Below are positions 32,602 to 43,184 of a DNA stretch of 64,000 nucleotides, one piece after another (the stretch's first letter is position 1; each line of letters starts with the position of its first letter). The stretch is from Aspidiotus rigidus (lineage: Eukaryota; Arthropoda; Insecta; Hemiptera; Diaspididae): positions 20,181,001-20,245,000 of the forward strand of contig JAVHKY010000004.1 in the NCBI GenBank assembly GCA_035079385.1, read 5' to 3'. The notes beneath the pieces were generated by a model, which worked only from the letters and a program-made list of their open reading frames with translations, was not told the origin of the DNA and searched no databases. The position numbers and the translations under genes were made by a program.

Positions 32602-34690
32602 TGCTTTCGGTACTTTGTATTGCTTTGTTTCTGCGGCTTTTGTACCTTTTTTCTTCATTCATTTACTCATTCTGTAGTATTTGTCGTTCTAATTAAGTTT
32701 TAAAATACTTGGCCAACAACTGAAGAAAAATATACTACCGGGTCCCTAGGGAGCTGATCTTCATTGACTTTGGAAAGACCATAGGTATATGCGGAGATAC
32801 TAGAAGGGCTTTCCTCAGCATTCCCTTGTCTACTAGATACCTACTTCTATTGATAGTGGCGCGAATTTTCCCATTGAATCCTGGACAAACGAAACTCGAC
32901 CTACAGAAAAGTTGTAGGATGAACAAAGGTATCAAGAGGAAGAGAAATAATCGAGGAGCAGCAAGTCAAAGAGAGTCAGTCTTGGATTGCCTCAAGGAAA
33001 TTATAGTAAGCTCTCTTAAGCAAGATAGTATTGTAGTGCACTAGTAGTGCATCAAAATCCACTTTTTATACAATTTTCACCCATTGATGGTATCTTCAGA
33101 CCTGCCTCATCTCGAAACCCAGTAGTACTTCAGCAGTTCATACGTTCAATGGATGGTGATCAAGAGTTCATAGCCCAGAGACGGCAAGACTTCAATCATT
33201 CCATCAAGAATGCTGACGAATTGAAGAAATATTTCATTTTCCGCAGTTCTCGCGGTGTTCGAGAACGGAATTTTTCAAAACTATCAAATGAATTCGTCAG
33301 TACGGTCCTCAGAATGTCACCGAGAATTCGTGTAGAATTATTCACTGCGTATACGCGTGCATTATTACTAATCCAGTCAGTACACAGGTAGCCGCCATTC
33401 CTCGTATATTTTCTGGCGTCTTCAGTTATTACACGAAGGGCATGCTCATTAAAGTTCAAACAACCTCCTGCGATCCACATGGAATATTAATAATCTCTTA
33501 ACATAACAACGAACCGAAGTGTAAATTTACTGATATCGTCACACACGGAGCAGCAAAAGTGGAAATTCACGTGTATCTGTGCGCATTCGACTTCTTTGCA
33601 CGTCCTCCTCGCCGGTTGAAATACGCTATGGAGTACCCGCGGTTAAAATGTCAACTCACAATTTGGAGAATTGTGTGCAAGTACGAAATTGTTAGCATCT
33701 TCTCGGTATTTCGATCATTCAACGGATGTACACAACGAGATATAGGGACAAGTACTCGATGTGGTGTGGATTCGTACTAGTTGCTGCAAAACCGGAGAAC
33801 GAGTCATAGCCAGTTCGTAAAACAAAAGTTTATCGACGTCGTCTACATTACCTTGACATTTCTCCTTCGAAAGAAAGCGATAGTCCAGTCTAGTATGGAA
33901 ACTACACAATTATACCGCTTATTATCGTGACGTAACTCAGTCGTGTATACGCCGCGGTAAACGCGCGGCGAGCGTAACCCTACTCTCCTCGCCTAGTCAG
34001 ACCGAGTGGCTAGAATATAAGACACAATTTTCCCTTCTATCCAGTTATCTGGCATCTTGCTGTTTTCATTAAGAAAATTTAATTCCGTCAAATCGAGCCA
34101 AAATACGCGCTCGCCAGTACTCAATGAATTACACACGGCCGTCTTCGATTTTTCAACAGAAAAGATGATGTGAAATTTTCTTGAAGTTTTTTATTCGTTT
34201 TGCATGCAAATTGATTCATAAAATTTACGGAAAATTAAACGTAGTGCGGAGGGGGACATTTTCAGTATTATGTAAACGATATTAGATATCTAATTCACTA
34301 ATTATGTAGGTTAATTGCTGGCGGCTGAGTGTTATTTATGCGTCTTTTGGAAAGATAACTCAGAATATCTTCAGACGCCTCAAGGTGTAATAATATGCAA
34401 CAGTTACACTGATCTTACTGCGATATGAATTTTTTTGGACGGTTTATCCGCGTCATCCGTGGACTATCAAGATTAACGATGTGTGCTGCAGAAATTTTCA
34501 TACTATATCTGTAGTGAGTAAAATCAAAGACAATTTTGATGCATATTTTTTATTCAATAATTGAATTTGAATAGTAGAAATAAGAATCGCAAATATTTTA
34601 GGGAAAATTATTGACAAAATCTTGAGAATTGGTTGTCTATCGAAGATGGAGCAAAAGTCAACTACGATTTGGCACCATTGATCTCATTAT
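32602..34690. other. Unique-looking DNA with one long unassigned frame
   Basis: The longest plus-strand frame (33047-33391, 114 codons) reads without low complexity (for example NADELKKYFIFRSSRGVRER) but matches no family that I know. 33.5-34.3 kb is CpG-rich. No RNA gene seen. Confidence 0.4.
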
Positions 34691-34730
34691 ACGTGGGTTG
34701 TCATTCTGACCATCGCCCTAATTCATTCAA

Positions 34731-34817
34731 AGGCTTTCTTCGTCTTCTGAAGCCTTCGACAGTGAAACCCTCATCATGAAGTACATTGCCAAAGAGAATA
34801 CGATTCATAATAAATAG
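34731..34817 (+). pseudogene. PLE reverse transcriptase thumb remnant
   Basis: The frame reads RLSSSSEAFDSETLIMKYIA then KENTIHNK before a stop. It corresponds to the PLE segment 'INRLVSVPLxxxxFDxELxIIKYIAxKNGIHxD' seen in the copy at 1.05 kb. Upstream palm sequence is not readable. A 148-bp MITE and a hammerhead-like motif follow within 250 bp, as expected for a PLE 3' terminus lacking its endonuclease. Confidence 0.6.
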
Positions 34818-34902
34818 AAGCCTTCTTCCGTGACAAACAGATATCAATAATAAGAATTAACACTTGCTCTTGTTGCCACGATTTTACTCGTAAGTTCGTT
34901 TT

Positions 34903-35050
34903 CAGGCGCGGATCCAGACGGTCGCTTTGGGAGGGGAAACAATCCAAAAAAGTAAAGGACTTTTTTTTCACATTTTCTACGATACTACAGATTGTTTTTT
35001 TTGGGGGGGGGGATTTCTCCCATCTCCCCCTCCCCCCGTGGATCCGCCTG
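34903..35050. mobile_element. 148-bp MITE inserted beside the hammerhead-like motif
   Basis: The ends read CAGGCGCGGATCCA and, in reverse complement, CAGGCGGATCCA, with G-rich subterminal tracts. CGTTTT is duplicated on both sides (34897-34902 and 35051-35056). 'CAGG-GCGGATCCAG' termini are familiar from hAT-like MITEs, but those duplicate 8 bp while here I see 6, so the superfamily is left open. Non-coding. Confidence 0.7.
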
Positions 35051-35058
35051 CGTTTTTC

Positions 35059-35090
35059 CTGAAGATAACGGCTGGATTCCGTCGAAACGT
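35059..35090 (+). ncRNA. Hammerhead-ribozyme-like core, PLE terminus
   Basis: CTGAAGA (35059-35065), an ACGG...CCGT helix, then CGAAACGTT (35083-35091). CTGANGA - helix II - GAAAC is the hammerhead core, and motifs of this form sit in PLE terminal repeats. Here the helix is offset by two bases from the ideal position. PLE coding remnants lie on both sides (34.73-34.82 and 35.2-35.56 kb), so it marks a PLE-PLE junction. Confidence 0.45.
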
Positions 35091-35560
35091 TGAATAATAC
35101 TTTTCATGTGGCAACAAAAGCAAGGGTTTATAATGTCTCCAACACCTTCATCAGGTTAAATCTTGAAACGATCTCCCCGCTTGATGGCATCAAAGGAATG
35201 AAGGGGAAAGAACTCATACCCCTGCCTTACCTTCCTAATTTCATATCCTACATCAGTAAAGTGCTTAAGACTGCAAATGCGAGGCCAGCTTATTTACTCC
35301 TACCTTCATACTGGTTGGTTGTTGTCTAAAGAGAAAGACACTGTATGCTTTTTGTCTAACTACGGTATTCACCTCTTTAAGTATCGTGAATGCCCTGTAA
35401 TCTAAGGTGGTGAGTGTGGAAGAGTCTTCGGAAGATCATATCAATACCTTTCCAAACGTATTTTGAAAGAGGGATATTTTGGAGATGATGAGGCACTACT
35501 CCATTTCGAGCGAAAATACAGAAAAATAATTAGGGCACCAGGGAGCCCGCAAGCACCTCT
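35091..35560 (+). pseudogene. PLE RT-endonuclease linker and GIY-YIG domain, degenerate
   Basis: The first frame (to 35329) contains LIPLPYLPNFISYISKVLK then TANARPAYLLL, matching the PLE linker 'xIPYVxGxSExISRVLKxxNIRTxFxPxxTLRxLL'. After a frameshift at about 35325 the reading continues as LSNYGIHLFKYRECPVI, then GGECGRVFGRSYQYLSKRIL. This aligns with a GIY-YIG domain of the form 'GIYxxxCxxCxxxYIGExGRxxxxRxxEH', with GIY changed to GIH and YIG to a stop plus GG. It follows directly after a hammerhead-like motif. Confidence 0.6.
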
Positions 35561-35824
35561 GTCACTTGAAAAAAATCTAGTCTGAAAAGCAGATGTTTTA
35601 AATCCCAAATTACGTTACACTTTATGAAAACACATTGTAAAACTTTCTTTTGGATAAAGAAAACACTTTTTCTTCAAGCTTTTGATCTATTTCATCTTTC
35701 TTTTGTTTCCCTCCTTCAAAACGCATGCTTAGTCTATAAAAATACTTTGAGGAGTAAAATAGGTTACATCTTTCGGCAAGCCTAAGTTTTTTTATAATCT
35801 AGCCTAGATAAATCCTTTCGAGGA

Positions 35825-36030
35825 ACCTAACCTACCCAGGTTGATGACGTCATCAAAGTAGGACGCGGACGTTTTTTTTTTAACATATAACCTGACCTAA
35901 GTTGATGACGTAACAAGTTAGTGACGTCATAGAATTCGGGCACGGACGTTTTCTGATGATGTTCCCCTGCTACGCAAGTTGAGCTAACCTTTTTTTTTGG
36001 GGGGGGGGGGGAAGGGGGGGCGGCTCACCA
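35825..36030. repeat. TGACGTCA pair and poly-G tract
   Basis: Two TTGATGACGT-containing segments (35841, 35902) with a third TGACGTCA at 35922, each followed by a 'CGCGGACGTTTT'-type phrase, belong to the composite repeat family. The T9G13 stretch at 35991-36011 is a simple repeat. A short TTAGG-like phrase nearby (35826) is too brief to be telomeric. Confidence 0.6.
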
Positions 36031-36062
36031 TTTCGGATTGTTATTATTATAATAATTATGTC

Positions 36063-36483
36063 TAGAGCACGGATTTCGTGGCATTTGTCAGATTACTTGC
36101 ATGAGAGCGAAAGGATTGGGAGTGAAATGTAAGCACGTTTTAGGTTATGGAGAGGCTAGGAAAAAAATTTTTCCGTGCCAAAAATACCAAAAACCGGTAA
36201 ACGGATAAAATACCAAATACGTGCCAAATACGACCAATATCAACAAAAAATCCTTGTATGCAGGGGCATTTGATTATTTTACATAATTCCTGCTTTTTAT
36301 AGATTTTCATTTTCATTATTCTTTTATATTAATTTTACCAACGAGCTTTAAGTCAAATCTAATACACCATTTTTTACTTTTACTCAAAATTTTTGTGATT
36401 TTTTGTTCGGGCCAAATAATGCCAATTTTTGAATTTTAATAGCCAAAACTCAGCTTCAAAAATGCCAAGAAATCCGTGCTCTA
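36063..36483. mobile_element. 421-bp hAT-like MITE with perfect 8-bp TSD
   Basis: The ends read TAGAGCACGGATTTCGTGGC and, in reverse complement, TAGAGCACGGATTTCTTGGC. The octamer ATTATGTC stands immediately outside both ends (36055-36062 and 36484-36491). An 8-bp duplication with short TIRs is diagnostic of hAT-type insertion. The interior is AT-rich and repeats GCCAAATA/GTGCCAAA motifs. No coding sequence. Confidence 0.9.
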
Positions 36484-36689
36484 ATTATGTCTCTTACATC
36501 TCTAAGTTTCACTTTACTTATTTCTTCGAATTTTGCTCTTCACATCTCTCTGTTGGTGGTTGTGGTGCTGCTATTTTCATTGTGCCTCCATGACCTCTTC
36601 TCTGTCGTTCTGCCTCCTTTTTAGCGGGGAACCATTTTGTTAGGAGATTACATCCTCAGAAAACGTCCGCGTCCGCAGGTTAGGTTAGG

Positions 36690-37075
36690 TTACGGGACTT
36701 GAAAGAATTTTGAGTCTCGAGCTATATATGAAAGGAGGGGGACTTAGAAGAATTTCAAGTCTCGAGCTATATATAATAGGGGGGGGGGGGCTTGGAAGAA
36801 TTTTGACTTTCGAGCTACCGTCCGCCGTCCAACCAAAAACTTAGAAAAATTTTGAGACTCGAGCTATATATGATAGAAGGGGGACTTGGAAGAATTTCGA
36901 GTCTTAAGCTATATATGATAGAAGGGGGACTTAGAAGAATTTCAAGTCTTGAGATATATATGATAGGAGGGGGACTTAGAAGAATTTCGAGCCTCGAACT
37001 ATATAATTATGATAGGAGGGGGACTTGGAAGAATTTCGCCTCTCGAGCTATATATGATAGGAGGGAATGTAGAAT
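36690..37075 (+). repeat. 45-bp minisatellite array, about eight units
   Basis: Eight tandem units of 42-50 bp share GGACTTGGAAGAATTT, then a CGAGTCTCGAGC core, then TATATATGATAGGAGGG. Each unit holds the short palindrome CTCGAG or a variant. Since 45 is divisible by three, the array reads as a 15-residue periodic frame (36852-37091), which is a by-product. It is followed at 37148 by GCGGGTTCCCCGCTGCCATT, the terminal motif of the foldback element, so the array is part of the composite family. Confidence 0.9.
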
Positions 37076-37249
37076 GATAATTTCGATTTGAATTATATGA
37101 CAAGATTATCAACTCAGTTCCACACCACCTGAGAGGTCGAGTTAAGGAATTGCGGGTTCCCCGCTGCCATTGCAACGTCTGCAATGGCTTCTAATTTTCC
37201 TTAGCCCACATTGTTTGTACTGATCTCTTCAGGTATTGGAAGATGTTTC

Positions 37250-37690
37250 TTTTTCTATCTGTCTTCTCTTCGCATGTGTGTATGGCTGACATTCAATCAT
37301 AATATTATGTTTTGCATTCTGTGCATCTTTTCCGCACTCTCAGCCTTCATTTTTGTTGCTTACCATCGGGTGTAGGTCCTGTGACAGCCTGTGCCAACCA
37401 GAAATCTAATGGAGTTTCATGGGCTCCTACATTTGATGCGTTCGAACTCGTCCCATTCTGTCTGGCGTGCTTTCTTGACTGCTCTCTCTAGTTAGGTCTT
37501 CATCTCCTTCATATTTCCATGTTTCTTGGGTCTGTTCAATAGTAACTTCCTACTTGGTTCCATTTTTTCTATGACTGCTATCATAAATGTACCCGAGCTA
37601 GCCTAATTCCTATGCTGCTACATACTAACGTGGCTGGTAGATACAATACGGTTCTGTAAATGCATCCCTGACATAGCAATATCCTACTAT
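37250..37690 (-). pseudogene. Possible LINE C-terminal remnant
   Basis: Minus-strand reading gives ARQTEWDEFERIKCRSP and, in a second frame, FWLAQAVTGPTPDGKQQK followed by RKRCTECKT. This recalls the 'WQxEWD...LTQxLTGHGxFGxYLxR...C..C' end of some LINE ORF2 proteins. Stops interrupt it and no RT motif is visible, so the identification is tentative. Confidence 0.3.
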
Positions 37691-37737
37691 GTGCCCGGTC
37701 TATCATTGCCTCCATTCCGAACCTGAACCAACTTAGG

Positions 37738-38095
37738 TTGATGACGTCATCAAATTCGCACGCGCAAGTTTTCTGAGAATTTTCCCTCCCCAGGGTTCAC
37801 CAGCCATGACCCCGAGGCCTCCTCAAACTACGAGGTCTTCAGCTGATGAAGTCATCAACCGTGACCCCAAGCTTGATTTTGAAGTTGACGAATTAAACCC
37901 ACCTCCCCGCATCCTTGTAATAAATTCGGTCGATTTTCGGTCAACACTCCGAAAATCGACGTTAAATCTCGGACAAGGTGTGATGTCTTATGAGCTTGAC
38001 TGCATGAAGGGGACTTGGAGAAAAAAAGTAGATCCATGTGAGAGAATTTCTAACTTCAACCTAAATGAAGGAAAATCAGATGCCATTGCAGTAGA
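37738..38095. repeat. Left part of composite foldback repeat, copy B
   Basis: TTGATGACGTCATCAA (37737-37752) is an extended palindrome. From 37900 to 38095 the DNA is nearly identical to 12845-13040 of copy A, including the internal palindrome CATTGCAGTAGACTGCAATG at the join to the arms. A 117-codon plus-strand frame crosses this region but is shared only as DNA, with a shifted frame in copy A, so coding is unlikely. Confidence 0.8.
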
Positions 38096-38670
38096 CTGCA
38101 ATGACAGCGGAGAACCCGCTGTCCCGAGTCCGCTAGAGCCTGAAGTTTTTATGACGTGACAACTTGAACGCGCTGAAATTTCAAGGAAGCCGTTGTCTTT
38201 CCAAGCCCCTTCCCCTCTTTGTGACGTCATCAACCTTGCTCGCGCCCGCGCTCGCGGACGAAAATTTCCTGAGAGTACCTCCAACAAAAGGGATAGCGGG
38301 TTCCCCGCTAAAAGGGGTCTAGGCCTCCAATCAAGAACAGAGAGAGGAGTCAGTTTAGATCTTTGCGGATCCCTCCTGCTATAATTGCAACGACCCATTA
38401 ACTTTTTTTTTAGCGGGGAACCCGCTATCCCTTTTGTTGGGGGTACTTCCAGGAAATTTTCGTCCGCGAGCGCGAGCGAGGTTGATGACGTCACGGAGAG
38501 GGGAGGGGACTTGGAAAAATTCCTACCTCCGAGCTATTATATGATGGGAGGGGGACTTGGAAAGACGACAGCTTCCTTGAAATTGCAGGGCGTTCATGTT
38601 GTCACGTCATGATTTTCAGGACTTGGAAAAACTTCAGGCTCTAGGAGACTCGGGACAGCGGCCATTGCAG
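38096..38670. mobile_element. Foldback element, composite copy B
   Basis: Left arm 38096-38310 and right arm 38411-38670 form an inverted repeat around a 100-bp loop that is almost identical to the loop of copy A. Boundary near-palindromes AGCGG(A/G)GAACCCGCT occur at the outer left and both inner ends, but the outer right one is cut down to ACAGCGGCCATTGCAG. TGACGTCA occurs once in each arm (38221, 38487). Only one 45-bp unit lies in the right arm, compared with several in copy A. No transposase and no clear target duplication. Confidence 0.85.
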
Positions 38671-38689
38671 TCGTTTAATGTCATATTGT

Positions 38690-41600
38690 TTAGACTCGAG
38701 CTGAAAACATCGAAAATTCGGTGCGCTTCAGAAGATTGAAAGCAAAAGCTCATGCATATCGGATTAACAGACGCGTGAGCTCGGTTGTAGTTTTAATTTT
38801 CATGTACAGCTCGCGAGCACCGACTACGAATAGAACAATCTTTTGCACTCGGGTCAGTTACGCTACTAGATTCTTTAATTCGCTTTGTTATTTCGCATTT
38901 TTTTTTTTCTCTCCTATAGTCGAGGAAAAGAGAAGAAAATGATTTGTTCAAGCTTCAAGCGTTCGCCGTTCCGGTTTCGATTTCGATTGGCATTTCTAAT
39001 AAGCTTAACTAACTCTTATGTACGTTCCATGATACAAACGCATAATTCTATACAATACCCCACCGCATGCGAACCTATAATAGAGTGACTAGATACGTTA
39101 ATCTACTCTGTAGGTATGTATATTTGAGTGTGAGAATTTCGAAACACGTTGACTCTGACACAGCGGTCGAAGACCTTAGGTTCTTCAGACAAGTGTATAT
39201 TTTAAGCTTGTATAGCACACAGAGAGCGAACCGCGTTCATACACACGATTGTGTACATGCAAGAGTTGGCACCTGAGCGGATTATGCGTGTACCGCATCT
39301 GACGGGAGAAGACGTCTAAATGAAAGGGAATATCGCTAATAGATCGAGTTTAACGAGATAATTTTTACTTTTACAGCCTCGTTAGACAGCATTTCTTTCT
39401 GTAGGTAGATGCGGAAACCATTACGAGAAATTCGTGCAAGCGAAAATGCACTAAAATGCATCGAGCTGCATAACATCGCGGGTCATGGCACAAACAACGT
39501 TCTGTTGGCGTTTTCTGACCCGTTCTGACCGGCACGTGTACATGCGATTGCCCGCTTCTGATTTTGATACTTGTCCACTTGGCAGGCCTACACTCATGAT
39601 GGATGAATTCAACAACCATTAAGGAATAATTATTCTTTTCAAGTTCGATAACTTAGACAATTTTCACGATCAAGTGTAAGTATAACGACGACGCATTCTG
39701 CGACCGCATAACTACACGTGTACTCGCACAGTAGGTCTGTATGTGCCTCGTACCATTGGCACGAATATACATAGGACGTTATCGTATTATGTGCATTACA
39801 CCTTGTACTATAAGTAGGTATATATAGAACAAAAATAATAATTATATGCTGTAATTATTAACGGAATATAGCTTTTATCTCGATTACAAATTCCACCAAA
39901 CCAGTAGAAATCTCCGTTACATTTTCACTCGTTCGAGCGATTATAATCGAGATACGTGGTCGCATATTTTCTTTGGACGAAGAGAGCTCTCGAGATTTTA
40001 CCTTAATTGGAGCAAAAGTCTGATCGAAGGTCGATTAGGCTTTGATGTAGGTAAACTTGAAAATAAAAGCTGTGTGCCAAGGTCGTTTTGACGGATGCAT
40101 TATTTACTCCGATTTTAGAACTTTAAATTCATCCGACCATCAACAGAGGATGAAATCTGTGATCATGCGAGGTTATTTGGGTCCAGCGTTTCTGCCTATA
40201 TAGCTGACGATTAACAAAAATTAGATAATGGCTCACGAGTTGTCTATGTACTAAACCAAGACGTAGGAGTCGGTAGAAAAAATTATGTATTTTTATTCGT
40301 CTTAGGTGTTCTGTATACGATCAAAATACAGTAAACAACATTTACGTCTTCAACTACCGCTCCATGTAGAAACCACCGTCGCGTCGTTCTGGTTTTGGCC
40401 CTCAGTTGGATACCAAACTGCTGTTTGTCCACGACTTCGCTCGATTCCTTGCTTGTGCCACCAGTTCACTAATTGTTTTTCGTTCAGCTTACCTTTTATG
40501 CGTATAAAAGAAGATTTAAGGTTATTGTACTCGACAAATGGAAAATTTGTCTTGAACAATTTACGTTTAAATGGAATAAAGCTGATTTCTTTTTTTTCAA
40601 ATCTTACTTGTGAGTGTGGAAAGGGAAACAGTAGCACCCAGATTCAACGAATATAAATTTGGATGATATTCAATTACCAATTTCTCGCGAGAATTGATGG
40701 CGATTACGAACAACCAATGGTGACCAATTATTCGTAGAGCGTTTTTGATAATACCTGAAAGGAACAGGAGAAGAAGGGGGAATGACCGAACGAAACGAGC
40801 TGGAGAGACGGTTTCTCCTAATAGGTACTGAAGATCTTATTGCCCAGCTCGTCTTCTTTGGATATTCCCCCTTCTTCCCTTGTACTCTTTTTATGGCCAT
40901 CGTCAGAATACAGTATTTGGCTTTAGCCGGGTAAGGGCGGAAAATGACCTTGATCGAAAAATGTTTCAAATGTTCGTCAACATGTTGTCCCCAATGAGAA
41001 AACTCCAAACCCAAAAAATTGGACCCATCCACTCACCCACATGGGCTGCAGAGTCATTTTTAGGCCTAAAATCCAAATGGCTCTATCTCAAGCAATAATG
41101 ATCGCACAGAAATGTAACTTGGGGGACATTTTTACCGACTTTTTACTTGTAAAAAGTGAGGTATTACACCCGACGCAAAGTATTCAGGGGGAGGGGGCAA
41201 TGAATTTTCTCGACGTTTTGAAGGTCCTAGATCACTTCTACCCTAATAAGAAAATTTCAGGTTTCCTTATATATATATATATAAGATTTTTTTGTCCACG
41301 CAACTCCTCAAAAACTACTGGTTGGATTCTCATGAAATTTGGCCAAGTTGTAGTGGATTATCTGAAGTTGGGAATGTGAATTTTTTTCTTAGATTTCTCG
41401 AGTAGTTGAGTAACTCTCAATTTTCCTCGAATTTCTTAGTGTTGTTTCTCAAAAAATATCAATCTTATTATCTTCATATCACTACATTACGTCATAGTTT
41501 ATTCAATCTTATTGCTCTGTAATTTTTGTATCGGTTGGACTAGTGGTTCTTGAGTAAATCTCAAAATATACGTGGTCCACGTATAGAGCCGTAAGAGCTA

Positions 41601-42630
41601 AATCTCGCTTATTCAATTTATTTGAGTTCGTTTGCCACGTGATTAAAGCATCATACACCTATTGGCTGCAAAAACTTCTCATTACCAGTCATATATGGTT
41701 GAAAAAATTCGACGTTTATTGGATACGTTAAACAAACGTTGCACGTAAGCGATGGATTGAATATTGGCCGTGTATTTTATAATTACTGCGTTATGCAGGT
41801 ATACATATCATTTTTTTTTTTTTTTTTTTTCTTCTACATTATCGCAATAGGCTCGTAGCCTGAACACTGGGGAGTAATGTTGAAATTCAGGTAAAGACAA
41901 AGTGGAAGTTTCATTGCCCATTTCAATTTTCCTCATCTATGTTTTGATTTTTGTCATTATCGACTTTATAATATCTTACTGTACCTATTTTTGGAAATGG
42001 ACAGTCAGGTTAATACTTTAAGATTCTTCTAAATCACCTAAGTTTTATATTTTAATTTTAATAGAACCCATTAAAAAGATTAGAAATGAATTGAACAATA
42101 GAAGAGAAAGTGGAATACCTTAAATCATTATTATCACAATCAGCTTATAAGTGAGAAACAATGAAGTTTAGGTATGGGGAGCATGTGTAAATGATTTTAT
42201 AGCAAATTATTGAAAAGTCGGTGATGCTTACGCTTCTGCGTGAGCTTTTTTTAGTATATGTAAACGTTCATCCATGGTATTTTTTTCAACAAAAATCATT
42301 CATATTTTCCCTAGTTTCTAGCAATAACAAAACTTCAAACTCGAATATAACAGAAAATCGGGGGGTGGCACCTGAGGAAAATCATTCATTTGAAGCGACG
42401 TACCCTCTACTACAACATGCATTAGTACCATAGACCTCGGTGAGGTGGAAAATTCCCAAAAAAATCAATATTTAATGAATTTCTGTGATTTTTCCATGAA
42501 TAGTGGGATGAACATTGATTGCTACCGCAATAGACCGCGAGAAAACAATAGTCAATGTTCAAGCTAAAAAATACGCACTCCTCCGTGGGATGAAATGGGA
42601 ATGTAGATACACGAAAAATATATTTTCAGT
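38690..42630. other. Unique-looking DNA with simple repeats
   Basis: 38.7-40.3 kb is CpG-rich with no recognised gene. The 116-codon frame at 40306-40656 has no family similarity. A (TA)8 microsatellite lies at 41268-41283, a T20 tract at 41811-41830. The phrase around 41300-41360 (CTCCTCAAAAACTACTGG, ATTCTCATGAAATTTGG) resembles phrases common in arthropod DNA transposons, but I cannot define an element. Confidence 0.45.
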
Positions 42631-42639
42631 ATTTTGTTT

Positions 42640-43125
42640 GTTAATTCTTATTTAAACACGTCCACCGATTAGGTGTAGTACGTTAGATTGAAAAAAATAG
42701 TCCAAAAATTCTCCAGTCGCTGGTACGTTCTGGAAATGACCAATAATCGAGAAAATCCACTTCTTCAATCTGGAGGACCGTGATTTTTGGTATTGCGTTC
42801 ATCAATTAGGTCAAATCTTAGGCAAACACATCCACCGAATTCGAAAAAAAAACAGTCAAAAAGTTCTCCAGCCGCTGGAACGTTTTGGAAATGACGAATT
42901 GTCAAGTAAATCCACTTTTTCATCCTGGAGAGGCGTGAGTTTTGGTATTTCGTTCATCAATCAGGTCCATTCTTATGTAAACACATCCACCGAGTTTGAA
43001 AAAAATGGTCAAAAAATTCTCCAGTCGCTGGAACAGTCTGGAAACAGCAGGAAATCGAGAAAATCCAATTCTTCAACCTGGAGGACAGTGATTGTTGGTA
43101 TTTTGTCTATCAATGACGTCAAGCT
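42640..43125. repeat. Three-copy tandem repeat, ~154-bp unit
   Basis: CTCCAG(T/C)CGCTGG occurs at 42711, 42866 and 43019, with the whole intervening unit conserved: ACACATCCACCGA, a GAAAAAAA run, GGAAATGAC, AATCCACTTCTTCAA, GGAGGACCGTGA, then TTGGTATT. Spacings are 155 and 153 bp. Units differ by roughly 10-20 percent. Non-coding, although one copy yields a 96-codon frame. Confidence 0.9.
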
Positions 43126-43184
43126 TGTGGGAGGATCACCAATAGGATTTGAGATCATACGGAAGAAAGGGATCACTAATAGAA

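Noticed and set aside
36678..36697. TTAGG-like phrase (GGTTAGGTTAGGTTA), the arthropod telomere unit
   Set aside because: Only about two to three units, inside the composite repeat, with a similar AACCTAACCT at 35826. Too short for interstitial telomere DNA.
36852..37091. 79-codon plus-strand frame with a 15-residue periodicity
   Set aside because: It is the translation of the 45-bp minisatellite; the period is divisible by three, so the frame stays open by construction.
37806..38159. 117-codon frame across the left part of composite copy B
   Set aside because: The homologous DNA in copy A is not open in the same way, and the region is a non-coding repeat.
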